The notes: generated by a model not told the origin, from the letters alone. A stretch of 64,000 nt of DNA from an uncultured Cohaesibacter sp. (GCF_963664735.1 NZ_OY761553.1:124001-188000), one strand, 5' to 3'. Numbered from the stretch's first letter, positions 7,463-17,980 are shown. Numbers and translations: made by a program.

Positions 7463-9466
7463 ATGAATACCCCCATCACCCCCATTAAGCCGAAAAACAA
7501 GCGATTGCATGACATGGCCAGTGCCCTGCGTTTTTTGACAGTTGATGCTGTGGAGGTTGCTCAGTCAGGACATCCCGGAATGCCGATGGGAATGGCGGAT
7601 GTTGCAGCCGTACTGTTTGACAAGATCATGAAGTATGATGCGGCCGAACCTGAATGGGCCGATCGTGATCGCTTTGTCCTTTCAGCCGGTCATGGTTCGA
7701 TGCTTATGTATGGCCTTCTCTGGCTTACCGGCTCGCCCGATATTACGCTTGATGACATTAAGCAATTTCGCAAATTAGGTGCCAAGACCGCAGGACATCC
7801 CGAATATGAACAGCTGCGCGGTATCGAGGTCACCACAGGACCGCTGGGGCAAGGGGTTGCCAATGCGGTTGGCATGGCGTTGGCAGAACGTGCGCTCAAT
7901 GCTGATTATGGCGACGGATTGGTCGATCACTACACCTATGTCATGGCGGGTGATGGCTGCCTGATGGAGGGTATTTCCCAAGAAGCGATCACATTTGCGG
8001 CCCATATGGGGTTGGGCAAACTGGTGATGCTGTTTGACGACAACAAGGTGACCATCGATGGCAACACCACCCATGCCACATCGGAAGATCAAATTGCTCG
8101 CTTTACTGCCGCAGGCTGGCATGTCCAGTCTATAGACGGGCATGATACCGACGCTATTGAAACTGCTCTTCTGGCGGCCAAGGCCGACCCACGTCCATCG
8201 ATGATCGCCTGCAAAACAATAATCGGTCTTGGGTCTGTTGCCAAACAGGGCAAGCCCGCCGCTCATTTCGGTGCGATTGGCGCAGAAGATCGCAAGGCCA
8301 TGCAAGCCATGCTCGGCTGGCCATATGACGCTTTCGAAATCCCTCAGGCTGTGCTTGAAGATTGGCGCAGCGCTGGTGCAAAGGGAAAGAAAGACCACTC
8401 GGCCTGGCAGGGGCGGCTCTCCTCATCGCCTGCGGCCACCAAATCCGAGTTCGAGCGACGCATGGCTGGAGATTTGCCGGCCAAAGCGCTTGATACCCTC
8501 AAGGCCTTGCGGACAGCTGCGCTTGAAGAGAAACCCGTGGCAACTCGCATGGCCTCTGGCAAGGTGCTCAATGCTCTGTTTGATCTGATGCCCGAGCTGG
8601 TTGGCGGTTCGGCTGATTTGGCTGGCTCCACCCTAACATGGCCGGACAAAGCCAAAGCCATCGCTGCGGGAGACTGGGGCGGACGCTATATTCCTTTTGG
8701 TATCCGTGAGCATGCCATGGCCGCAATGATGAACGGCATGGCCGTGCATGGAGGTCTCATCCCGTTTGGTGGCACTTTCCTGTGCTTCATCGACTATGCG
8801 CGCCCGGCGGTTCGCCTCTCGGCCATGATGGAGCAACAGGTCATCTATGTTATGACCCATGACTGCATCACCGTGGGTGAAGATGGTCCAACCCATCAGC
8901 CTGTCGAGCATTTTGCCGGGCTTAGGGCCGTGCCGAACCTTAATGTTTTCCGCCCTGGTGACATGGTTGAGGCAATGGAATGCTGGGAGCTGGCTCTTAA
9001 GTCGAAACATACGCCGTCGGTTATGTGCCTGTCGCGGAACCCTTTGCCTGTCGTGCGTACGAGCGCAGACGAAAATATGTCTGCTCGTGGGGGCTATGTT
9101 CTTAAAGAAGCATCTTCTGAGCGCAAGGCGACCCTGTTTGCAACAGGATCCGAGTTGCATATTGCAGTGGAGGCGCAAAAACAACTGGAAGAGCTTGGCG
9201 TTCCAACCGCCGTTGTTTCCCTGCCAAACTGGGCCCTTTTCGAAAAGCAGGACAAGGCCTGGAAAGATGCTGTTCTTGGGCCGGATAGTGCAATCCAGTT
9301 GGCGATTGAAGCGGGCTCACCGATCGGATGGGAGCGCTTTGTTGGTCGCAAGGGGATCATTCTTGGCGTGAACAGCTTCGGGGCTTCCGGTCCTGCTGAT
9401 CAGGTGATCAAGCATTTCGGCTTCACCGCAGAGGCCGTGGTCGAGAGCGTGAAGAAGGCTCTATGA
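7463..9466 (+). CDS. tkt: Transketolase
   Basis: Thiamine-diphosphate enzyme of the pentose phosphate pathway that moves two-carbon ketol units between sugar phosphates, 667 residues, a normal length. The TPP motif runs from GDG at residue 163 to N194, with the LMEGISQEA region between. The pyrimidine-domain elements PFGIREHAMAAMMNG and the family DGPTHQPVEH stretch follow. The frame is open from 7379, but that extension overlaps a stem-loop and would add 28 unconserved residues; ATG 7463 has GGAG 7 bases ahead. As an isolated tkt copy beside an inositol/TRAP locus, it may be a substrate-induced second transketolase. Confidence 0.94.
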   Translation: MNTPITPIKPKNKRLHDMASALRFLTVDAVEVAQSGHPGMPMGMADVAAVLFDKIMKYDAAEPEWADRDRFVLSAGHGSMLMYGLLWLTGSPDITLDDIKQFRKLGAKTAGHPEYEQLRGIEVTTGPLGQGVANAVGMALAERALNADYGDGLVDHYTYVMAGDGCLMEGISQEAITFAAHMGLGKLVMLFDDNKVTIDGNTTHATSEDQIARFTAAGWHVQSIDGHDTDAIETALLAAKADPRPSMIACKTIIGLGSVAKQGKPAAHFGAIGAEDRKAMQAMLGWPYDAFEIPQAVLEDWRSAGAKGKKDHSAWQGRLSSSPAATKSEFERRMAGDLPAKALDTLKALRTAALEEKPVATRMASGKVLNALFDLMPELVGGSADLAGSTLTWPDKAKAIAAGDWGGRYIPFGIREHAMAAMMNGMAVHGGLIPFGGTFLCFIDYARPAVRLSAMMEQQVIYVMTHDCITVGEDGPTHQPVEHFAGLRAVPNLNVFRPGDMVEAMECWELALKSKHTPSVMCLSRNPLPVVRTSADENMSARGGYVLKEASSERKATLFATGSELHIAVEAQKQLEELGVPTAVVSLPNWALFEKQDKAWKDAVLGPDSAIQLAIEAGSPIGWERFVGRKGIILGVNSFGASGPADQVIKHFGFTAEAVVESVKKAL

Positions 9467-9476
9467 TGACAATGGG

Positions 9477-9506
9477 AGAGCATCCCGATCAATGTCGGGA
9501 TGCTCT
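9477..9506. terminator. Strong hairpin between convergent tkt and beta-galactosidase
   Basis: A perfect 12-bp stem, AGAGCATCCCGA (9477-9488) with TCGGGATGCTCT (9495-9506) and a six-base loop, lies 10 bases after tkt in a convergent gap. There is no long T tract; it could still separate the two transcription units. Confidence 0.65.
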
Positions 9507-9597
9507 ATCAATAAATGGCTCCATCAATCGTTTACCTGCGCTAGTCCTACTATCAAAATAGCTCGCTGCTATTGGGGCGGGAGGGCTCTGCGCCCCT

Positions 9598-11547
9598 CTA
9601 TGCTATTTTCCAAATGGCAAAGTCTTGCGCTTTGAGGTTTTTTGAGCCCATCAATGGTGCAATGTCATAAGGGAGTTGCCAATCATTGGGCCCATAGTTG
9701 AATGCAAAGACACAGCCAGCATGACTGCGCAGGCGGACATGGTCTGGCAGCGCAGTGGTGTTTAGCCCCGCAGCTTTGGCAACGGACGACATCAGGTCTG
9801 CCAGCAATGTTTCGTCAGCCCAGCAGGCAAGATAGTAATGTCCGTCATTCTCGGTCAGCGCCGGGTCTCCATTGGCAAAGCGGGCAAGAATGGTGGCGCT
9901 TGTCTGAATATATTCCCGCCAGCGGACGACCTGTCCCGATATCTCGCCAGTTATCTGATCCAAGAGGCCGGGGCGGAGTGATGCCGCCTGAATGACGCGA
10001 TTGCCGGTGAGCTTGGCCAGAGGGCCGGGTGGTAACGGATCGGAGATATTGAAATGATGATCGCGGCTGCCGCTTCGAGGGCCGTAGAGCACTTTTGCCT
10101 TAGTCTTGGACAAGGCTGCCAGAAAATCAGGTTTGACATTGATTGCACAGGGGACAAGCACCAGCTTGTAGCCCTCAAGTGAGGCGCCGGGGCGCACAAT
10201 ATCAACATCCAGCCCGAGCCTTCGTACCGCTTCATACCAGCGGAAGGCCAGCTCTTCATATCGGAAATCCTGCCCTTGTGGCTGAATGGTCGTTGCCCAG
10301 TGGCTTTCATAATCGAAAACCAGAGCAACCGGGGCTTGGTGTGTCTGGGATACCTCACCAATGATTTCGCTCAATTGGGCTATTTCTCCAGACACCTGCC
10401 TTGCTTCTTCACCTCCCGGAGAAAGAATGTCCGAATGCGCCAGATTGAGACCGGCGTGCTGCTGCTCTTGCGCGAAATGTGCCTGCCGCCAGCGGAAGTA
10501 GCTGACGAATTCTGCACCATGGGCCAGCGCTTCCATCGTCCATAAGCGCACCATGCCCGGCTTGGGCACCGCGTTCCATGGAGCCCAATTGACGGGGCCG
10601 GGTTGCTGCTCCATGATGCAGAAACGGCCATGCCCTACGCCGCGATAGAGATCGTGGTGAAAGGCGGCAATATCGGGGTGGGAGGTCTCAGCCCAGCGGC
10701 AACGTTCCTGTTCGCTAAAGGGGAATTTTTCTACAAAGCCGACGGGGTAGCTGTCCCAGCTGGCGATATCGAGATTTTCGGCCAGCTTGAAATGGTCGAA
10801 ATCGCTGACGAATCCCATGAAATTATGTGTAATCCATCGGCCCGGCGAATGCGCTCTGATGATATCGCATTGCATGGCGTCATAGCGGGCCACCTGATCG
10901 GATGAAAAGCGCCAGAAATCCAGTCGCGTTGCCGGATTGGGTTCGGTGACCGTGCCATTGGGGAGCACGACTTCCTCAAAGTCATTGAGTTCCATCGACC
11001 AGAAAACCGAGCCCCAAGCTTCGTTGAGTTGCTCTGCCGACTGATAGTGCATCCGCAGCCACTCCCTGAAAGCCGCCAAGTCTTCCGGCCCCCACGAAAT
11101 TGTCGTGTCATGGCAGCCATATTCATTGTCTGTCTGCCAGCCAACGAGGCCGGGGTGAGTGCCATATCGCTTGGCGACGATTTCGACGATGCGCTTGCTT
11201 TCCCGCCAGAAATCGGTGGAGGAGAAACTGTAGTGACGGCGGGAGCCAAAGCCTCTTGTGCGCCCGTTCTCATCCACGGCCGCGATGGCTGGATATTCAT
11301 CCATCAGCCATTTGGGCGGTGTGGCGGTCGGGGTTCCCAGAATGATCTTCAGACCGGCATTTGCGAGGCAGTCCATGGCCTCGTCCAGCCAATCAAAATT
11401 AAACTGATCTCGTTTTGGTTCAATGCGTGACCACGCGAATTCGCCGATCCGGACAAGCTCGATACCCATGTCCTTCATCCGGCGTGCATCCTGCTGCCAC
11501 CAACTTTTCGGCCAATGTTCAGGATAGTAGCAAACGCCCAGTTTCAT
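9598..11547 (-). CDS. GH42 beta-galactosidase
   Basis: Cytosolic glycoside hydrolase that releases terminal beta-galactose, 649 residues, normal for GH42. The N-terminal TIM barrel starts at GVCYYPEHWP. The acid/base pair N141-E142 sits in WQTDNEYGC, and the nucleophile is probably E313 in CIMEQQPGPVNW. A trimerisation-type domain and a small C-terminal beta domain follow. The ATG overlaps the stop of the upstream ATPase gene by four bases (ATGA). As the last gene of the galactoside operon it lets the cell use beta- as well as alpha-galactosides imported by the same ABC system. Confidence 0.93.
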   Translation of the reverse strand: MKLGVCYYPEHWPKSWWQQDARRMKDMGIELVRIGEFAWSRIEPKRDQFNFDWLDEAMDCLANAGLKIILGTPTATPPKWLMDEYPAIAAVDENGRTRGFGSRRHYSFSSTDFWRESKRIVEIVAKRYGTHPGLVGWQTDNEYGCHDTTISWGPEDLAAFREWLRMHYQSAEQLNEAWGSVFWSMELNDFEEVVLPNGTVTEPNPATRLDFWRFSSDQVARYDAMQCDIIRAHSPGRWITHNFMGFVSDFDHFKLAENLDIASWDSYPVGFVEKFPFSEQERCRWAETSHPDIAAFHHDLYRGVGHGRFCIMEQQPGPVNWAPWNAVPKPGMVRLWTMEALAHGAEFVSYFRWRQAHFAQEQQHAGLNLAHSDILSPGGEEARQVSGEIAQLSEIIGEVSQTHQAPVALVFDYESHWATTIQPQGQDFRYEELAFRWYEAVRRLGLDVDIVRPGASLEGYKLVLVPCAINVKPDFLAALSKTKAKVLYGPRSGSRDHHFNISDPLPPGPLAKLTGNRVIQAASLRPGLLDQITGEISGQVVRWREYIQTSATILARFANGDPALTENDGHYYLACWADETLLADLMSSVAKAAGLNTTALPDHVRLRSHAGCVFAFNYGPNDWQLPYDIAPLMGSKNLKAQDFAIWKIA

Positions 11548-12641
11548 CGCATCAAATCCCCATTCACAACCGCATTGCCATCGTCATCGAACAGATGGCA
11601 CGCCTTGGCGGGCAGGCCGATTGGCAAGGCCATGCCGGGTTTCTCAGACGCCAGACCATCGGCCTTGACAGCGATTTGTGTTCCATCGGGTAGATCGGTG
11701 AAGAAAAGGGTTTCCGAGCCGAGGCATTCGGCTAGAGCGACTTTTGTGTTGATTGCCATATCACTGGCACCGGTGGCGTCGATATGTTCAGGGCGAATGC
11801 CCAGCGTCATTTCGCCAGCGGCAATTTGCTTGCCATCGGTCGGGATTGCTATCTGGCTGCCTCCGGGCAAATGGGTGATGCAATGGTCGTCGACGGTGGC
11901 CTCAACACGCACCTTGAGGAAGTTCATCTTTGGTGAGCCGATAAAACCCGCAACGAACAGATTTTTCGGGCGATGATAAAGCTCCAGCGGTGTGCCGACC
12001 TGTTCGATCTTGCCAGCGCTGAGCACTACTATCTTGTCGGCCATTGTCATGGCTTCGACCTGATCATGGGTTACATAGATCATCGTGGCCTTAAGGTCCT
12101 GGTGCAGCTTGCCGATCTCCAGACGCATTTGCACCCGCAAGGCCGCATCGAGGTTGGAGAGGGGTTCGTCGAACAGAAAGACATCCGGATGGCGCACGAT
12201 GGCGCGGCCAATGGCGACGCGCTGGCGCTGGCCGCCGGAAAGCTGGCCCGGTTTGCGATCGAGCAGGGTATCAAGTTGCAACAGGCGCGAGGCGTGATCG
12301 ATGCGCTCGGCAATATCCTGCTTGGGGTGGCCGGTCATGCGCAGGCCGAAGCCGATATTTTCAGCGACCGTCATGTGAGGATAGAGGGCATAGGACTGGA
12401 AGACCATGGCAACGCCCCGATCAGCTGGTCCCACCGAGGTCATGTCCTTACCGCCGATGGTCAGGTCTCCCTCGGTGATATCTTCCAGTCCGGCTATCAT
12501 CCGCAGAAGGGTCGACTTGCCGCAGCCTGACGGACCCACGAATACACAGAATTCTCCATCTGTGATCTTCAGATCAACACCCTTGATGACATTGACGGCA
12601 CCAAATGACTTTTTCACATTCTCAAGACATACGTCAGCCAT
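11544..12641 (-). CDS. Sugar ABC transporter ATP-binding protein (MsmK/UgpC type)
   Basis: ATPase subunit energising the galactoside importer, 365 residues. Walker [10 protein letters not shown], the signature [15 protein letters not shown] and Walker [15 protein letters not shown] are all intact. The C-terminal third is the regulatory/OB region typical of MalK-like CUT1 ATPases. Its start overlaps the end of the GH36 gene by eight bases, and its stop overlaps the GH42 start. Placing the ATPase between two glycosidases, rather than beside the permeases, is a mild peculiarity of the operon. Confidence 0.94.
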   Translation of the reverse strand: MADVCLENVKKSFGAVNVIKGVDLKITDGEFCVFVGPSGCGKSTLLRMIAGLEDITEGDLTIGGKDMTSVGPADRGVAMVFQSYALYPHMTVAENIGFGLRMTGHPKQDIAERIDHASRLLQLDTLLDRKPGQLSGGQRQRVAIGRAIVRHPDVFLFDEPLSNLDAALRVQMRLEIGKLHQDLKATMIYVTHDQVEAMTMADKIVVLSAGKIEQVGTPLELYHRPKNLFVAGFIGSPKMNFLKVRVEATVDDHCITHLPGGSQIAIPTDGKQIAAGEMTLGIRPEHIDATGASDMAINTKVALAECLGSETLFFTDLPDGTQIAVKADGLASEKPGMALPIGLPAKACHLFDDDGNAVVNGDLMR

Positions 12642-14745
12642 TGTGGGGCCCTCCCTTGACGTGTTCGATTTCTAATAATACTGCGCTTTCCGGCTGCAAC
12701 ATCGGCAGCGGGAGGCCTGTTCGAGCCAGATCGGAAAGCGTGAATGGGATGCTGCCGTCCAGCAGTTTCTTTTGCATCTCAGACATGCGCAGGAACGCCG
12801 GACCCGCCGGATGGACAGCGCTGATGCGCCAATATCCCTCCTTAGGGGCAAGCGGGTTGTCCATGATGATGGGGGCCGGTTGTTCGGCCACCATTTGCGG
12901 TCCTTGCGCAACAAAGAGCGCTAGGCGGGTCTCGTCGCCAGCCCCCCACACATAGCGCCCATCACTAGGCGGATGGTTGAAACTGGCCCCCGGTTTGTGC
13001 AGCAGGTCGCGTAGGCGTTTGTAAATCGCGATATAGAGGGTCAGCTCTTGCTGTTCCTCGGATGTCAGGGTTTGTGGGTTCAGCTCCACACCAAAGTGAT
13101 AGGCCATCGCCACGATAGCCCGGAAGGAGAGGCTGTGCTTTCGTCCGGTCTGGTGATTGGGACTGGATGAGACATGGGCTCCGATCAGCTCTGGCGGCAA
13201 GAAGCCCGAAATACCATGCTGAATGTCGAGACGATCGAGTGCATCGGTGCAGTCTGAGGCCCAGACCCGATGGGTGCGGGCGAGAACGCCATAGTCAACT
13301 CTGCCGCCGCCGGATGCGCAGCTTTCGATTTCAATATCCGGATGAGCCTCGCGCACGCGATCCATTAAAGCGTAGGCGGCTCTCGTCTGGGCAGAGGTGG
13401 CCGCCCGACCATCGGCTCCGCCGACATGGGTGAGATCGCGGTTCATGTCCCATTTGATATAGGAGATGGCATGGGTGCTCAGCACAGCATCGAGTTTTTC
13501 GAACAGATAGTCATGGACGTCTTGCCGGGTGAGATCGAGGACAAGCTGAAAGCGCGACAGTTGCGGTTCTCGCCCCTCGACCTGAAGTGCCCAACCGGGG
13601 TGAGCTTTGAGAAGCTTTGAGCCCGGATTGGTCATCTCCGGTTCAAACCAGATGCCGAATTCCATGCCTAGTTCCGTGACATGGTTGATCAAGGGAGCCA
13701 GCCCGTCGGGATATTTGCGTGGATCGATGTTCCAATCGCCAAGACTGGTGGTGTCGTCGTCGCGCTCGCCGAACCAGCCGTCATCCAGCACAAAGCGCTC
13801 GATGCCCAACTGGGCAGCTACGCTCGCCTGAGCCTTGAGATCCGCTATGCGATGATCGAAATAGTTGCCTTCCCAGGTGTTAAGGGTTACCGGTCTTGGC
13901 GTCATCTCTCCTTTTGGCCATTTGATTAACTCGTTGCGCACAAAGGCATGCAGGGCTCTTGTGTCCGCCCCGGCATAAAGGGTCGGGCTCTGATAGCTTT
14001 GACCTGTTTGCAGGATTATTTCACCCGGTTCAAACACTTCTCCTGCATGCGCAAGGCGACGGCCATCATCAAGCTTGTCGATGAGAATTTGATGGTTGCC
14101 GCTCCAGCCAAGGGAAAGGGCGAATTTCATTTTCTCATGCGCAATGAACAGGGTGGGGGGGCAATCGTGAGATGTACGCCCGCGCCGGTTTTGCCTCATC
14201 CAGATGCCTTCACCAAGAGGTTCTGTAAATTTATGGAATTCACGCCCCCACATGCCGCGATAGCCGGTGATGTCCACCTTGCCTGCGGGAATGAGGAAGG
14301 AGCCGGCCATACAGCGTTCCAGAAGGTAGTCGCCCTTTCCTTGATTGGTGATGCGTGTTGCCATGCTGATCACACCGGACCCGAAGGCTTGCAGTGTTAT
14401 CGTCAGGCCAATTTCTGCGACTTCATCAATAGCGTGCAGGTGCGTGCACTGGCCATCCTGTTCTACTTCCCAATTCGCAAATTGCAGAATGAAATTCTGC
14501 CCCATTCGGTGACCGGCGATGGCGGGCCAACCGAAAAAGCCCATGCCACCAAGGGGCAAGATAACGGCATTGGGAACTGCGATATCCATGCCATTGATGC
14601 GGCTTGACCGCTCGATGGTTCCCAGAGTGCTCTCCTCTTCCGCGCTTTGGGAATTGGCAAAGGAGAGGATTTCCGGCATGCCGACTTGTGGCAGACGGAG
14701 TTGGAGGGCAAGAGAGCCCTTGCCAATTGTGACAAACTTGCTCAT
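12634..14745 (-). CDS. GH36 alpha-galactosidase
   Basis: Cytosolic alpha-galactosidase for melibiose, raffinose-family sugars or galactosyl-glycerol-type compounds, 703 residues, the usual GH36 length. An N-terminal beta-sandwich precedes the catalytic barrel. The nucleophile is D433 in YIKWDMNRDL and the acid/base is D498 in VWASDCTDALDR; the SCASGGGR glycine-rich element lies at 475-482. The frame runs back to 14868, but ATG 14745 forms an ATGA overlap with the permease stop and gives a family-like N-terminus. Transport plus GH36 plus GH42 makes this a combined alpha/beta-galactoside locus. Confidence 0.93.
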   Translation of the reverse strand: MSKFVTIGKGSLALQLRLPQVGMPEILSFANSQSAEEESTLGTIERSSRINGMDIAVPNAVILPLGGMGFFGWPAIAGHRMGQNFILQFANWEVEQDGQCTHLHAIDEVAEIGLTITLQAFGSGVISMATRITNQGKGDYLLERCMAGSFLIPAGKVDITGYRGMWGREFHKFTEPLGEGIWMRQNRRGRTSHDCPPTLFIAHEKMKFALSLGWSGNHQILIDKLDDGRRLAHAGEVFEPGEIILQTGQSYQSPTLYAGADTRALHAFVRNELIKWPKGEMTPRPVTLNTWEGNYFDHRIADLKAQASVAAQLGIERFVLDDGWFGERDDDTTSLGDWNIDPRKYPDGLAPLINHVTELGMEFGIWFEPEMTNPGSKLLKAHPGWALQVEGREPQLSRFQLVLDLTRQDVHDYLFEKLDAVLSTHAISYIKWDMNRDLTHVGGADGRAATSAQTRAAYALMDRVREAHPDIEIESCASGGGRVDYGVLARTHRVWASDCTDALDRLDIQHGISGFLPPELIGAHVSSSPNHQTGRKHSLSFRAIVAMAYHFGVELNPQTLTSEEQQELTLYIAIYKRLRDLLHKPGASFNHPPSDGRYVWGAGDETRLALFVAQGPQMVAEQPAPIIMDNPLAPKEGYWRISAVHPAGPAFLRMSEMQKKLLDGSIPFTLSDLARTGLPLPMLQPESAVLLEIEHVKGGPHNG

Positions 14746-15593
14746 CCCTTGGTCGCCCCCAGTGTTAGCCCTGCAATGAAATGTCGTTGCATCAAGAAGA
14801 ACATGGTCACCGGTGGCAGAGCGGCAAGGATCGAGGCTGCCGCGATCAGCTCCCATGCAGCTTTCCACTGGCCCTTGAGTTCATTCATTCCGGCAGTTAC
14901 CGGACGCACATCCGCCGATTGTGCCATGACCGTTGCCCAGAAATAGTCGTTCCAGATGAAGGTGAAAATGAGCACAGACAAGGCTGCCAGAGCAGGGCGC
15001 ATGAGAGGCATCACTACATGGAAGAAGATCTTCCATTCCGAAACCCCTTCCACTCTTGCGCTTTCAATCAGAGCAAAGGGCAGGCCCTTGATGAAATTGC
15101 GCATGAAGAGGGTACAAAAGCCGGTCTGAAAAGCGATGTGGAACATCACCAATCCCGTTGTCGTGTTGTAGAGACCAAGCTGTTGTGTCAGGTCGCGTAC
15201 GGGAATTGCCAGAATTTGGAAAGGCACAAAATTGCCTGCCACGAACATGAAGAAGACCACTAGGTTGCCCTTGAAGCGATAGACTGCGAGGGCGTAACCG
15301 GAAAGACTGGCCAGAGCGACGGCTCCAATGACGGTCGGGATGGTGATCTTGAAGGAATTGAGAATGTAATAGCCAATATTGCTGCGCTCGAACACCGCAG
15401 TGTAATTCTCGATCCCGGCGAAGCTTGATGGAATGCCGAAATAGTTTCCTGCGGCGAGATCGGAGGCTGGCCGGATCGAGGTGATGGCAATCCCGAGAAG
15501 TGGCAGGAGCCAGATCAACAGTGCAATGGGTAGCATGATCTTGTAGGTGCGCTGCACCCAGACGTGGGTTTGCTGGATGGGTTTTGGAAACAT
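14742..15593 (-). CDS. Sugar ABC transporter permease, MalG type
   Basis: Inner-membrane permease of a CUT1 carbohydrate importer, 283 residues with six predicted segments. The EAA-type loop that contacts the ATPase is seen as ESARVEGVSEWKIFFHVVMPL. The ATG at 15593 overlaps the stop of the first permease by one base (TAATG) and the stop overlaps the GH36 start. It probably pairs with the MalF-type permease upstream. Confidence 0.92.
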   Translation of the reverse strand: MFPKPIQQTHVWVQRTYKIMLPIALLIWLLPLLGIAITSIRPASDLAAGNYFGIPSSFAGIENYTAVFERSNIGYYILNSFKITIPTVIGAVALASLSGYALAVYRFKGNLVVFFMFVAGNFVPFQILAIPVRDLTQQLGLYNTTTGLVMFHIAFQTGFCTLFMRNFIKGLPFALIESARVEGVSEWKIFFHVVMPLMRPALAALSVLIFTFIWNDYFWATVMAQSADVRPVTAGMNELKGQWKAAWELIAAASILAALPPVTMFFLMQRHFIAGLTLGATKG

Positions 15594-16489
15594 TAGCTAT
15601 TCCTCTCCTGGCTCAACATGCGAACAATGAAGATGGAGATGAATACGAGCATGATGGCAAACAGGACGACGGCGATTGCCGCGCCATATCCCATGGAGTA
15701 GCCATATTCGGAAAGAGCCTGCTCATACATGAAATAGGACAAGACACGGGTTGAGCCGAACGGGCCGCCCACGGTCATGATCGAGATGAGGTCAAAGGAG
15801 CGCAAGGCTCCGATCACCGTTACAACAATCGACATGAAAGTTGCGGGGCGCAGCTGTGGCAGAATGACATGCCAAAGCATGGACCAGCCCTTTGCGTTGT
15901 CCATGCGGGCAGCTTCAACCTGCTCGGGATTGATGTTGTTGAGACCTGTCAGATAGAGGATCATGCAATAGGCGATCTGTGGCCAGAGCCCCGCGAAGAT
16001 GACACCGTAGGTGGCGAAGCGCTCATCGGCGAGAATGGCAATTTCATCGCCTGTAAAGAAGCCGATTATCTTGGGCAACAAGCCGAAATCAGGGGCATAG
16101 AACCATGTGAAAATGAGGCCGACAACCACCTGACTGATGACGAAGGGGAAGAAAAACAGCGACTTGTAAAGCCGGATTCCCATGACCGTCTGATTAAGAA
16201 ACAGGGCGATGCCCAGTCCTGCCGGAACAGCCAGTAAATAGAGGATCAACCAGATAAGGTTGTTCCAAAGCGATGTGTAGAAAGAGTCGTCATCGAGCAG
16301 ATCAACATAATTCTCCAGCCCGATCCATGTCATCTGACCCAGGCCATCCCAGTCATAGAAGGAGATGCGGATCGACTGGAAGATGGGCCAGATCACATAG
16401 ATGATAAACATCAGGATGCCCGGAGCCAGAAACAGCCACGGTGTCCAGTTGAATTGACTCTTTTTCCTTGATTTCTCTCGGCTTGCCAT
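15593..16489 (-). CDS. Sugar ABC transporter permease, MalF type
   Basis: First permease of the galactoside importer, 298 residues with about six membrane segments and an EAA loop (VEAARMDNAKGWSMLWHVILPQ). An upstream in-frame extension to 16576 would run through the hairpin at 16533-16558; starting at ATG 16489 gives the basic N-terminus (REKSRKKSQ) and first segment WLFLAPGILMFIIYVIW typical of the family. The ribosome site for this start is modest (AGAAAGTGG). Confidence 0.9.
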   Translation of the reverse strand: MASREKSRKKSQFNWTPWLFLAPGILMFIIYVIWPIFQSIRISFYDWDGLGQMTWIGLENYVDLLDDDSFYTSLWNNLIWLILYLLAVPAGLGIALFLNQTVMGIRLYKSLFFFPFVISQVVVGLIFTWFYAPDFGLLPKIIGFFTGDEIAILADERFATYGVIFAGLWPQIAYCMILYLTGLNNINPEQVEAARMDNAKGWSMLWHVILPQLRPATFMSIVVTVIGALRSFDLISIMTVGGPFGSTRVLSYFMYEQALSEYGYSMGYGAAIAVVLFAIMLVFISIFIVRMLSQERNS

Positions 16490-16532
16490 AAACGCCACTT
16501 TCTGAGGAAGACAAGAAGACATGAAGTAAAGA

Positions 16533-16558
16533 TGTCGGGCGAGGCTTCCCGCCCGACA
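16533..16558 (-). terminator. Intercistronic hairpin after the galactoside binding-protein gene
   Basis: A perfect 9-bp GC-rich stem (TGTCGGGCG at 16533-16541 with CGCCCGACA at 16550-16558, eight-base loop) sits between the binding-protein stop and the first permease. It resembles malE/malF-type structures that raise binding-protein expression relative to permeases. Confidence 0.65.
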
Positions 16559-16583
16559 CAGCCCCTCAATGTGCAAAGAGGGA

Positions 16584-17810
16584 TTACTTGTAGACTTTGC
16601 CCCGGATTTTCTCGAGACGTTTCAAGATCTTGTCCAGTCGTTCAGGTTTCGTCATGAATTCCTGAAATGCTTCCATGCCTGCTTTGGCCATGTCTGCAGG
16701 AGCGTCACGATCAAAGAACTGTGCAAGGGCATGGGCGCTTGACAGGGCTTCGAAACCGGACTTCAGGAATGGATCGTCATCTGCCTTGGACTTGTTGTTG
16801 ACAGGCAGCTGGCCCAAAATGATGTTCATCTTGGTCTGAGCCTCGGGAGAGGCCAAATAGGCAAGGAATTTCTTGGCGTCTTCCTTGTTCTTGGCGCCCG
16901 ATGGAATGTGGAATGTGTCCGTCGGAGCCTCTTCGGCGCGTGGAACACCCGGCGTGATTTCCGGGAACAACATGAAGCCGAGATTGTCGTTGGTCATGCC
17001 GCCTTCCTTGAAGGTCGCAACGGCAAAATTCCCCATGACATAGTTTGCAGCTTTGCCTTGCACGAGAAGAGCGGCAGCTTCTTGCCAGTCAAGGGCCGCG
17101 TGGTTCTTGGTGGTGTAAGGAACAATCTTGGCCCAATTGTCGAACGTTGCTTTTACGCGATCATCTGTCCATGCGACTTTGCCTGAGGTAAGATCCATAT
17201 GGAACTCATAGCCATTGGTGCGCAGGTTGATATAGTCAAAGATGCCTGCACCCGGCCAAAGATATTTGGTGCCTGTGGTCACGCAATCTATTCCGGCAGC
17301 GTCGAACGTCTTGCAGGCTGCGACAAACTCATCCCAGTTTTTGGGAACTGCTACACCGGCTTTCTTGTAGACGTCCTTGTTGTAATAAATGCCCCACTGG
17401 TAATAAGTGTATGGTACGCCCCATTTTTTCCCGTCGATGGTCATGGATGCGGCTGCGGATTTCAACTCTTCATTGAGATTGTTATTGTCCCAGACGTCGG
17501 TGATATCTTCAAACAATCCGGCTTTAACGAAGGGGGCCATGCGGTTGCCCGCATACCATGCTGCAACATCGGGAGCATCGGCGCTCAGGAAGTTACGAAT
17601 GGCTGATTTGTAGCCCTCATGATCGAAATTGTTCCATTTGACCGTGATGTCAGGATTGGCCGCCTCAAAGCCTGCGATCAGTTCTTCCATTGCCTTCTTG
17701 GGTGCAGGGTCGGACTGGTCCGAATTGAGGACCAACTCGCCAGCAAAGGCTGTGGATGATACAAGAGTAGCGCAGAGGGCGATGCCGCCCAAGCGTTCGC
17801 AAAGATTCAT
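16584..17810 (-). CDS. Extracellular sugar-binding protein (galactoside ABC importer)
   Basis: Periplasmic CUT1 substrate-binding protein, 408 residues. A signal peptide occupies about residues 1-24 (core LGGIALCATLVSSTAFA, then GELVLNSDQ). The body shows the family features VKWNNFDHEGYKSAIRNFLS, PDVAAWYAGNRM and the KWGVPYTYYQWGIYYNKDVY segment. ATG 17810 follows a GGAGGAAAAC site; nine upstream in-frame codons are ignored. It is the first gene of the six-gene operon and is divergent from an AraC regulator. Substrate is inferred from the glycosidases: alpha- or beta-galactosides. Confidence 0.92.
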   Translation of the reverse strand: MNLCERLGGIALCATLVSSTAFAGELVLNSDQSDPAPKKAMEELIAGFEAANPDITVKWNNFDHEGYKSAIRNFLSADAPDVAAWYAGNRMAPFVKAGLFEDITDVWDNNNLNEELKSAAASMTIDGKKWGVPYTYYQWGIYYNKDVYKKAGVAVPKNWDEFVAACKTFDAAGIDCVTTGTKYLWPGAGIFDYINLRTNGYEFHMDLTSGKVAWTDDRVKATFDNWAKIVPYTTKNHAALDWQEAAALLVQGKAANYVMGNFAVATFKEGGMTNDNLGFMLFPEITPGVPRAEEAPTDTFHIPSGAKNKEDAKKFLAYLASPEAQTKMNIILGQLPVNNKSKADDDPFLKSGFEALSSAHALAQFFDRDAPADMAKAGMEAFQEFMTKPERLDKILKRLEKIRGKVYK

Positions 17811-17980
17811 GTTTTCCTCCCTATGGCCACTCAACATCGTGACTGTCGTGGCCGTGCTTCGTTACCTGGATATTCCAAGTGTGCTAAACGAATAGATTGA
17901 TGTTCGGTCGGAAATCCGAAATACTCTACCGGATTGCAGAGAATTTATTCCGGAATTCTAAGGTTGTAGGGGGGAGGCGA